47,652 bases of DNA from Streptomyces mesophilus (GTDB lineage Bacteria > Actinomycetota > Actinomycetes > Streptomycetales > Streptomycetaceae), in the NCBI RefSeq assembly GCF_011044995.1, contig NZ_JAAKZW010000032.1, forward strand, positions 1 through 47,652, given 5' to 3'. A program made the translations under genes and the position numbers. The notes beneath the pieces are model-generated. The model made no database searches and was not told where the DNA came from. It saw nothing but the letters and a program-made list of their open reading frames with translations. How positions within the stretch are numbered: position 1 is the first letter of the stretch; each line of letters begins with the position of its first letter. Of this stretch, positions 23,967-30,476 are shown piece by piece.

Positions 23967-24509
23967 GTGACGGGAACGGGTGACACGGCGGCGTTCTGCG
24001 CCGGCGATGTGGCCGAGCAGCAGGTTCAGGGGGAGGGCGAGCTGTTTCCTTCAGGGACTTTGGTGGTGTTGGTCGGGCCGGGTGGCTCGGGCAAATCCCG
24101 GTTCGCCGCGGCGTTCCCGGCGAGTTGGGTGGTGAATCTCGATGAGCTGCGTGAGCGCCTGTCCGACGACGCGGGTGAGCAGTCCGTGACGCGTCCGGCC
24201 GTGCAGCTGCAGGACATTGTTGTGTCGACGCGGATGAAGCGAGGGCTCACCACGATCGTGGATTCCACGAATGTGGAGGCTTCCGTACGGGCCGGCCTGG
24301 TGGCCAAGGCTCGCGCGTTCGGCCGACCCGCGGCCGCGGTCGTGTTCCTCACCGACCTCGGTGTCTGTCTCGAGCGCAACGCCCGGCGGCCGGCCAACCG
24401 GCGTGTGCCGGAGCGCGTGGTGCGCTGGCAGCACGAACAAACGGCGGCCGCGGTCGGGCTGTTGTCCGGTGAGAGGTTCGCCGACGTGCGCCCCGTCCCG
24501 CCGGCCTGA
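23967..24509 (+). CDS. P-loop kinase of the AAA_33/polynucleotide-kinase type
   Basis: The 180-residue product is a small P-loop phosphotransferase. Walker A is LVGPGGSGKS (about 35-44); VVNLDELRERL supplies the conserved Asp after strand 2 seen in Pnkp-like kinases; TTIVDSTNVEASVR carries the DSTN motif (about 99-102); and ERNARRPANRRVPERVVRWQ is the Arg-rich lid. In bacterial Pnkp these elements phosphorylate 5'-OH nucleic acid ends, but stand-alone members may act on small molecules. The GTG at 23967 lies 11 bases after GGGGAG; the frame upstream is intergenic. Convergent with the next gene. Confidence 0.75.
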   Translation: MTGTGDTAAFCAGDVAEQQVQGEGELFPSGTLVVLVGPGGSGKSRFAAAFPASWVVNLDELRERLSDDAGEQSVTRPAVQLQDIVVSTRMKRGLTTIVDSTNVEASVRAGLVAKARAFGRPAAAVVFLTDLGVCLERNARRPANRRVPERVVRWQHEQTAAAVGLLSGERFADVRPVPPA

Positions 24510-24618
24510 AGGGGGCGCGCTTCGGTCGGATGCCGATCCGCCGGCCTAGCGAGGTCCTGTCGGACATTCAGCAAGACCTCCGTCGCCTTCACCGCGAAGG
24601 CCGCCGGGTGCAGGGTCT

Positions 24619-25566
24619 TCAGCCTCGCCACCGCAGGCGTCCGTATCGCTTGACCTGTTGCGCGTCAGGTCGGCAGCCAGTGCAGCTCGCGCGCCAGGGT
24701 TTGGCGACGGAGCGGATGCGGCGGTGCAGCGGCGACTGTTCGCGTGGGAGGACCAAGTGGAGCGTCAGGCTGGGTGCGCCTCGCAGCGGGCGCCAGGTGA
24801 GACCGGCCGGTTGTGTCGTGGCTGCGGCTTCTCCGGCCGGGGCGAGGGTGACCCCGTCGCGCAGGTCGCACTGAGACATGTCGAAAGAGACTGCGGGCGT
24901 GTGGAATCGGGGGAGTGGACGGGTGTCTTGGAACAGTGCGGTCAGCTGATCGTGGATCACGGGGTTGGCCGCACGGTCCGGGAGTCGCAGTGGGTACGCG
25001 GCCGCGTCGGCGATCTCGATCTCCGGATGTTCGGCCAGCGGATGGTGCTGCGCCAGCTGGACCCCGACGCGCATGCGCCGCAGCAGGATCCGGCGCACGT
25101 CTCGGCCCGGCTGTTCACCGCGGGTGATCCCGGCATCGATGCGGCCGTCGGCGACTGCGGGGGAGATTTCCGGTGTCGCCATCGGGACTGCGCTGATCTC
25201 GAGTCCGCTGTTGTCGCGCATCAGCCTGTTCACCAGGGCGGGTGTCGTTTCAGAGCCGGCGCTGAGGCTGTATCCGATGTGCAGCGTGCCCAGTTCACCG
25301 GCTGCCGCGCTTCGGGCGGTGTCCCATGCCCGGTCCAGCGCGGCCAGCGCGGGCGGCGCGGACTCCGCCAAAGCCGCGCCGGCCGTGGTCAGTTCGACGC
25401 TACGTGTGCTGCGGACCAGCAGGGCCGTACCGAGTTCCGCCTCCAGCCGGCGTATCCGGGCGCTGAGTGCGGGCTGTGCGATACCGATCCGGGCGGCCGC
25501 GCGGGTGAAGTTCAACTCCTGCGCCAGCACCAGGAAGTACCGCAGGCTCACCGTATCCGGCGCCAC
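24619..25566 (-). CDS. LysR-family regulator with a frameshifted C-terminus
   Basis: The 315-residue frame has a LysR HTH (SLRYFLVLAQELNFTRAA, then IAQPALSARIRRLEAELG) and an effector domain. GTG at 25566 has GGGGAGG a few bases upstream. Near the end the frame reads RSVAKPWRASCTGCRPDAQQ to a late stop, but the -1 frame from 24702 reads QTLARELHWLPT and then stops at 24665, which is how many LysR proteins end. A one-base loss at the AAACCC run (24697-24702) is the simplest explanation. The core is intact, so the protein is likely still functional with an abnormal tail. It is divergent from the DUF1330 gene, its likely target. Confidence 0.8.
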   Translation of the reverse strand: MAPDTVSLRYFLVLAQELNFTRAAARIGIAQPALSARIRRLEAELGTALLVRSTRSVELTTAGAALAESAPPALAALDRAWDTARSAAAGELGTLHIGYSLSAGSETTPALVNRLMRDNSGLEISAVPMATPEISPAVADGRIDAGITRGEQPGRDVRRILLRRMRVGVQLAQHHPLAEHPEIEIADAAAYPLRLPDRAANPVIHDQLTALFQDTRPLPRFHTPAVSFDMSQCDLRDGVTLAPAGEAAATTQPAGLTWRPLRGAPSLTLHLVLPREQSPLHRRIRSVAKPWRASCTGCRPDAQQVKRYGRLRWRG

Positions 25567-25754
25567 GAGCCCTCCCCGCCGATTGATAACGATCCGTTCT
25601 GAGCCTATCCCGGACCGGTCTTTCCCCTGACCGCAGATCAAGCCCTAGCCTGCGCATATGACGATTCAACGGACCGCAGTGACGGTCGCCGGGATCGATC
25701 GATCTGCGTGTCGATGCGAAGTCGGAAGTGTCCGGCCGACAACAGGAGGTTTCC

Positions 25755-26060
25755 ATGGCTAAGGGCTACTGGGTGAGTGTCTACCCCGCCATTTCCGACC
25801 CTGAGATGCTGACTGCCTACGACAAGCTGGCCGGTCCGGCTGTCCAGGCTGGGGGCGGGCGAGTCCTGTCCCGGATCCCGTCCCTTGGCGGTCGAGTCGT
25901 GGCCCACGAGGCCGGACTCACGCAGCGCGTCGTTCTGATCGAGTTCGACAGTTTTGAGCAGGCCGTCGCGGCCTATGAGAGCGAGGCCTACCAGAAGGCG
26001 CTGGTGGCCCTCCCCGACGGCTTCGAGCGCGACTTCCGCATCATCGACGGCATCGACTGA
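25755..26060 (+). CDS. DUF1330 dimeric alpha-beta-barrel protein
   Basis: The 101-residue product is a DUF1330 ferredoxin-like barrel: GYWVSVYPAISDPEMLTAYD, GGRVLSRIPSLGG, VVLIEFDSFEQAVAAYESEA and YQKALVALPDG. Family members are small dimers, sometimes with monooxygenase-like or binding roles; no activity can be assigned. AGGAGG lies six bases before the ATG. Divergent from the LysR gene across 188 bases. Confidence 0.88.
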   Translation: MAKGYWVSVYPAISDPEMLTAYDKLAGPAVQAGGGRVLSRIPSLGGRVVAHEAGLTQRVVLIEFDSFEQAVAAYESEAYQKALVALPDGFERDFRIIDGID

Positions 26061-26205
26061 CCGGCGGGCCAGACCCTCCCCGAAAGCTCGGGCAGGTGCC
26101 ACACGCTGCACACCGTCGGGCAGACCCATCCGGGCCTGTCCGACAGGCCGTCTTCGGAGAGATCCCGTCAGTACAGTGAAGATCGACGCGTTCGTAGCGG
26201 GCGAT

Positions 26206-26416
26206 GGTCTTCGACAGCTGCTTCTCGGGGGCGGCCTCCGCCGATGGCCTCGCGCTCGCGCTTGCGGCGCAGCTCGGGGTGCGCGGTGAGGTGATCGCGC
26301 ATCTTGGACTGCCACAGCCGCACGCGTGCTTCGGCCGCGCGCTTGGCGGCGGGGTCGAGCGCGACGGCGCTGCGGACCTTCCGGCCCGACAGCCTTGCGG
26401 CTGACAGGGCTTACAG
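26206..26416 (-). pseudogene. fragment resembling a phage minor capsid protein
   Basis: In one minus-strand frame the DNA encodes SAVALDPAAKRAAEARVRLW, then QSKMRDHLTAHPELRRKRER and EAIGGGRP. This helical Ala/Arg-rich pattern with a closing E-x-I-G resembles the C-terminal part of phage minor capsid (Mu F/phage_min_cap2-like) proteins of actinophages. There is no start and the frame ends at the TGA near 26176. It abuts the transposase fragment on the other strand. The call rests on remembered family pattern and is tentative. Confidence 0.4.
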
Positions 26417-26690
26417 CAACGGACCCGTCCGCGAGCACCTGCGACGGCGGGGAGTCCGCCACGCCATCCCGGAGAAGACCGACAGCCAGGCCGCCCGCCT
26501 GCGCAAGGGCGCACACGGTGGACGGCCGCCCGCCTTCGATGAGGACCGCTACAAGAGGCGCAACACCGTCGAACGGGCGATCAACCGCCTGAAGTAGCCC
26601 CGGGCGGTCGCCACGCGCTACGACAAGCGCGCTTACGTCTTCCTCGGCACCGCCACCGCCGCAGCCCTCGCGATCTGGCGCCGCACATGA
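26402..26690 (+). pseudogene. IS5-family transposase remnant with internal stop
   Basis: The plus-strand frame reads DRAYSNGPVREHLRRRGVRH, AIPEKTDSQAARLRKGAHGG, RPPAFDEDRYKRRNTVERAI and NRLK, then TAG at 26595-26597, then PRAVATRYDKRAYVFLGTAT and a terminal WRRT stop. This is the C-terminal DDE-domain region of IS5-type transposases, where NTVERxINRLKQxRxVATRYDKR is normal, so the TAG replaces a Gln codon. The N-terminal two thirds are missing and no terminal inverted repeats are visible. Confidence 0.8.
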
Positions 26691-26694
26691 ACTT

Positions 26695-27129
26695 CTACGC
26701 GACCCGGCAGTAGACGTTCTGGTTCTGGCGCCGGGCGCTGCTGACGAGAGCAGCCAGATCGCCCACGATCGCGTCGGCGATCTCAGTGTCGATGACCTCG
26801 CCGTCCTCCGCACGCAGCCGGGTCCACGAGGAGGCGACGTCGCTCAACCTGGAGTGCGTGGCATCCGCGAGCGCAGTGGACAGGCGAGGCGAGATCGCCA
26901 AGACGACGCCTCCGCCGTTGTCCTGGGCGGCGACGATGCGAGGCTCACCGGCCTCGACGAGTTCCTCGAAACTGCCGCCGGCCAGAAGGCATTCCCACTC
27001 GACTACGGCCACTACGGGATCGAAGTTGCCGACGAGCAGGGACTCGAATGCCCGCCCCGGCCCGGTCTGGAGGGCCAGGCTCGCTGACGTGTCGTCCGGC
27101 GCGACGAAGAACTCCACGATGATGCTCAC
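26695..27129 (-). CDS. hypothetical protein
   Basis: The 144-residue product begins SIIVEFFVAPDDTSASLALQ and contains GPGRAFESLLVGNFDPVVAV, WECLLAGGSFEEL and a C-terminal NVYCRVA. It looks like a compact cytoplasmic alpha/beta protein of the kind many Streptomyces carry, but I cannot assign a function. The GTG at 27129 fits the natural start, although no ribosome binding site precedes it, so the message may be leaderless. It begins two bases from a 15-base dyad that also borders an opposite gene start. The frame remains open to 27432, but that part opposes the better plus-strand gene. Confidence 0.65.
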   Translation of the reverse strand: MSIIVEFFVAPDDTSASLALQTGPGRAFESLLVGNFDPVVAVVEWECLLAGGSFEELVEAGEPRIVAAQDNGGGVVLAISPRLSTALADATHSRLSDVASSWTRLRAEDGEVIDTEIADAIVGDLAALVSSARRQNQNVYCRVA

Positions 27130-27130
27130 C

Positions 27131-27145
27131 CGGGCATCATGCCCG
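27131..27145. promoter_or_regulatory. palindrome between two divergent starts
   Basis: CGGGCAT-C-ATGCCCG is a perfect dyad that fills almost the entire 16-base gap between GTG starts at 27129 (minus) and 27146 (plus). Confidence 0.45.
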
Positions 27146-27388
27146 GTGCGTTTCATCAACTGTGAATGCACACTGAATGACACCCGATTGATCGTCCATG
27201 GCCGAAAGGGAAAGGCGCAGCAGCTCAAGGGCACTGACATCTCAAGTGTCACGCCACGCATGGGCATGTTTGCCCCCAAAGTGGTTCGCATCGGCATCGG
27301 GGCCACGGTGGCACTGCAGATCTTCTGTTCAAGCCGGGACGAGGTGCGGGAAGTTGGGCGCTTGGTAGACGAAGCGATGATGGCGTGA
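27146..27388 (+). CDS. small hypothetical protein
   Basis: An 80-residue frame from GTG reads RFINCECTLNDTRLIVHGRK, then QLKGTDISSVTPRMGMFAPK, VVRIGIGATVALQIFCSSRD and EVREVGRLVDEAMMA. The strand/turn/strand pattern and the terminal amphipathic helix look like a real small PH-like or split-barrel domain, but I cannot name the family. No ribosome binding site is seen before the GTG; the dyad occupies that position. Codon use is less GC-rich than neighbouring genes. Confidence 0.5.
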   Translation: MRFINCECTLNDTRLIVHGRKGKAQQLKGTDISSVTPRMGMFAPKVVRIGIGATVALQIFCSSRDEVREVGRLVDEAMMA

Positions 27389-27512
27389 CCCCAACCGGGC
27401 GTCCGTGTGAGTGAAGCCGAGAATCGGGGCACGCCGGAGGCGTGACCAGTATTAGGTCACGGACAGATAACGGCACAAGGGGGTTGGAAGGTGACGTGAG
27501 GTGAAGCCGCAG

Positions 27513-28094
27513 TTAACGCCTGGACTGGGAGGGCGGTTGCCCAGTGCTGAGCGTGATCTTCTGTTTCGCCAGCGAGTTGAACTCGTCCCTGGCGTTGCCG
27601 AAAACGCGCTCAGCTTCGTCCATGGATGGCGCATCAGCACCAAAGATGATGCCCGCGCAGACCTGCTCAGCGGCGGTGAACGCGTTCGCTGCGACTGATG
27701 CCAACTGGTCAGGTGCTTCCAAGTACAGATGCGCGATGATTCGACGCAGTTCTGGCCTTAACGCGACATACTGTTCAACTATCCCTCCCAGCCGCGCGCG
27801 TTGCCCCTCTGCACCTAGAGCGGAGGCGTCGAAGCGGCCCAGGAGTTGGGAGATGCCCACCATGTGACGTACGAGGGAACCCGTCTCGCTGATGAGCAGA
27901 GTGAACGTTTTATAGAGCTCTCGCTCAGTCTCGAATGTCTGCTGTTCGCGGTCCAAGGCGCGTCTGGCTAGCTCCTGTTGCATGGCCAAGTCATGGCGGC
28001 GCTTCTCGTGGACGAACGTTGCCCATGCGCCGGTGCTTGCGCCCAAGAGGGCGCTAGCGCCACCGATGACTGCAACCCATATCGCGTTATCCAT
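27513..28094 (-). CDS. membrane-anchored coiled-coil hypothetical protein
   Basis: The 193-residue product has one N-terminal membrane segment (AIWVAVIGGASALLGASTGA, residues about 4-24), then a charged coiled coil (HEKRRHDLAMQQELARRALD and RELYKTFTLLISETG) and a helical C-terminal domain. The short outside end and the long cytoplasmic helix suggest a membrane-tethered scaffold or sensor, but I recognise no family. The ATG at 28094 is preferred to the frame start at 28118 because AGGAAGGGTGAG lies just before it. Codon use is less biased than in core genes, in keeping with the surrounding acquired DNA. Confidence 0.7.
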   Translation of the reverse strand: MDNAIWVAVIGGASALLGASTGAWATFVHEKRRHDLAMQQELARRALDREQQTFETERELYKTFTLLISETGSLVRHMVGISQLLGRFDASALGAEGQRARLGGIVEQYVALRPELRRIIAHLYLEAPDQLASVAANAFTAAEQVCAGIIFGADAPSMDEAERVFGNARDEFNSLAKQKITLSTGQPPSQSRR

Positions 28095-28357
28095 GGGCTC
28101 ACCCTTCCTGACCCGCATCTGCTGTGGCTACGGACGGGCGGTCATCTCTCGCGTACGCCCGGAGACCGCGCTGCAACACTTGCCGCGGGACCAGCGCGCC
28201 ACTTGGGGTGTGTGGGCAGATGGCGGTCGACAAGGCACGTCGGAGGCGTTTTGGACGTATCCAACGCGGCGTCATAACCGCCGGTCACGAGCGCAACGGT
28301 CGCCTGCTCGGCGAACTACTGCCAACTTGCGGGCGAGGTGGCGTCAGGCATGCGCGA

Positions 28358-28645
28358 GTAGTTGACACTGCGCGAGGTCGGCGAGCTGCTCAGCCTCACG
28401 ATTCCGCACGTTGACCAGTTCGCCTAGGGCAAGTAGCGCGCGAGCCGAGGGGGTCTCGGGTCGCGCCTGTAGGTGCCCTATGCCGCCGAGGCGAGGTCGG
28501 CCCACTACCACGCAAGCCGACCGCGCTCGTCGAGCCCCCAAGTCCGTTCCCGATCGGATCACAGACATCCTCACCACCCTCAAACTCGCCGACCGCGCCG
28601 GATTGTTTGCCTGGGCCACCCGGCACGGAGCCGCCGACACGGGAG
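28358..28645 (+). pseudogene. HTH gene relics
   Basis: 28366-28423 reads TLREVGELLSLTIPHVDQFA and then TAG, like the recognition half of a small helix-turn-helix protein. Further on, 28546-28641 reads SVPDRITDILTTLKLADRAG then LFAWATRHG, resembling the end of a LuxR HTH. Neither has a start or an intact frame; both may be debris. Confidence 0.3.
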
Positions 28646-29135
28646 ACGATCACCCCAACACGCCCCGGCCCAGCTGATCCGACCGCGAGACGACAGAATC
28701 TGGAGTTCCCTCATCGCAGGTGGTCCGGCCTACACCGCTCCGGCACGGAGGGGGCAGGCCCTGGTGGCCTCGAGGAGGTCGGTGGTGTCACGGAACGCGG
28801 GCGCGCGGCAGTGCCGCAGCGAAGGGCCCGCACTGCTGCTGTCGCCGGATGGTCTGCGGTGGTTGGTCTGCCGCCGGGGTGCCGGTGCGCCAGCGTTCAG
28901 AACACGTCGTCAACGAGCAACGCGGGTCATGCATGTGGAGCGCAACTCACTCAAGAACACCGACTGTTCAAGAAATTGATCGAACCGGTCCAGATTGATG
29001 CTTGACCAAAGCGGCGAGGTCACGCCGCCCTACCGTGCGCCGCTCCACGTTGCATTCATGGCCAGTCCTCCGGATGCCGGGTCATCAGCATGTGTCCGGT
29101 CAGGTGCAGAAGCACCTATTGTGGATCTTCGCCAC

Positions 29136-29151
29136 GATGATCGCGATCATC
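29136..29151. repeat. perfect 16-base palindrome
   Basis: GATGATCGCGATCATC is a perfect palindrome in a stretch with no gene. It could be a protein-binding site left from mobile DNA. Confidence 0.5.
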
Positions 29152-29631
29152 AAGTCGTGATCCAGGCAACCACGGCAGCCGGAGAATCACCTTCGATGAA
29201 CCATGGTGTTCCGGTCGCAGAATTTCATTGCGAGTCGCCCTGGGTGGAGCGGACATTGGTAAGACCGACGGGTACTTTTTCCTCGGCCTCCTGTCTCGTC
29301 GATAAAGGTGGTCCAACTGGCGACCCATCGAGGCAGCTCGGAACGTAGAGCCCTATGATCGCCTAGGTCTTCGCCTGTGACATATCGTCAACTACTGCGG
29401 CGGACATCAGGTGACATCGCACCGGAGTTTCGATCGACGCGCCCCTGGGGCTTGAGGAACGATTCTGGGTTGAGCAGCTGGCGATAGCGGCTCTTCGGCT
29501 TGACCTCTCTGGCATCCTGGCAGGTAGTCGCCCCTGCGGCGAGCGCAGGCACTCCGTCGTCGTGAGGATTGCGCCCCCTCTCTGGCAAGCCGATTCGCAT
29601 TGTGGATTTGGTGTGCAGGGGAAGTTGGTTA

Positions 29632-29769
29632 CCCCCGGAGGGGGCCCTCAATAGGTGCTCCCGGCAGCCCGTCCGATTCTGATGGAAACTCGTGTTCACG
29701 CTCTCGAGGGAGTCACTGACTCTGGAAACGTGGTTTTTGTCCGGGGCTACTCGGCCCCGCTTTCGGGGC
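29632..29769 (+). other. cluster of GC hairpins with alternative pairing
   Basis: CCCCC-GGA-GGGGG (29632-29644) is followed by three arms, CGGGGC (29742), GCCCCG (29754) and CGGGGC (29764). The middle arm can pair with either neighbour, but not both, as in attenuators. TGGTTTTTGTC lies just upstream. No gene begins soon downstream, so the role is unclear. Confidence 0.4.
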
Positions 29770-30029
29770 GTCATTATTGGCTTGATTGGTGCCCAGAACT
29801 CGTCCGGCGAATCGCAGGAGTGCGGCCCTCGCTCCATGCCCGGAATCCCGGTCGCGAATATGCCCAGTAGCCGGCCTACTTGGCGATCAGCGCCACGATC
29901 AACCGATCGAGATCATGAGTCGAGGAAGATCGGATTCGCGTCCCCTCGCACCCTGGCTGGGCGCCAACATCCACAACGCCCGAAGTGGAGCCAATTTCGT
30001 CAGATGATGGCCAGTCTGCGTCCAGCCTG

Positions 30030-30071
30030 TTGACAGGTACACCTCTGCGCGGCACTTTGGGAGCGCTCCCA
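30030..30071 (+). promoter_or_regulatory. cellulase operon promoter with CebR operator
   Basis: TTGACA (30030-30035), a 17-base spacer and a weak CACTTT (30053-30058) run into TGGGAGCGCTCCCA (30058-30071), a perfect match to the 14-base operator of CebR, the cellobiose/cellotriose-responsive LacI-type repressor of Streptomyces cellulose genes. Placement just past the -10 fits repression relieved by cello-oligosaccharides. Confidence 0.85.
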
Positions 30072-30476
30072 CAGCTTCAAGTCTTGCAACACCTCGCCAG
30101 AGCCGCGAGGAGGGGACGGAGTTCTGCGACCGGAGGGATGCCAGTCGTGGGGTCCGGCGACAACCGTCACCTCCTGCATTCGGAGAGAGGAACCGCCATG
30201 ACGCTGCCCGCCCCAAGGCGGACGCCTCGAAGCTTCGCCGCCACCGCAGCAGCCTCGCCCCTGAAGACGCAAGCGGCGCGACGCAGCCGCAGTTCAGCGC
30301 GACCGACAGGCCGAACGTGGCCGAGGCCGACGACGGCACCCGCGGTACGAGCACCTCTTTCGCGGGCGCATCGCACCGTGCACTAGGCGGTCAAAGCCGT
30401 CGCCGGCACCGCGCTCGATGCGCGGCCTGGTCGCGCTCACCACTCCCACCCCACCCTTGACGGAGGAGTCGTGCCC
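30072..30476. other. long leader of the cellulase operon
   Basis: About 400 bases separate the operator from the GH48 start. A 62-codon frame at 30198-30386 begins after GGAGAGAGGAA, but its GC3 bias is poorer than that of the next frame (30200 on, reading DASGATQPQFSATDRPNVAE), so a decayed gene is more likely than a leader peptide. Confidence 0.4.

Larger units (their letters stand above)
28095..30029. other. gene-poor island with relics and hairpins
   Basis: About 1.9 kb lack a convincing gene. By eye the GC level falls between about 28950 and 29960. The longest plausible frame, 28998-29348 on the plus strand (116 residues), and 29388-29837 on the minus strand have weak third-position bias and no recognisable motif. 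Small HTH-like fragments, a perfect 16-base palindrome and several GC hairpins are listed separately. Confidence 0.5.

Noticed and set aside
25638..26813. Long minus-strand frame of 391 codons
   Set aside because: It runs opposite the DUF1330 gene and through the IS/phage fragments; Arg/Ser-rich shadow translation without a domain.
29388..29837. 149-codon minus-strand frame in the gene-poor island
   Set aside because: No family motif, poor third-position bias, no ribosome binding site, and it spans GC hairpins that look like RNA or terminator structure.
28095..30029. tRNA, CRISPR array or retron in the gene-poor island
   Set aside because: No T-loop motif, no regularly spaced repeats and no reverse transcriptase gene were found.
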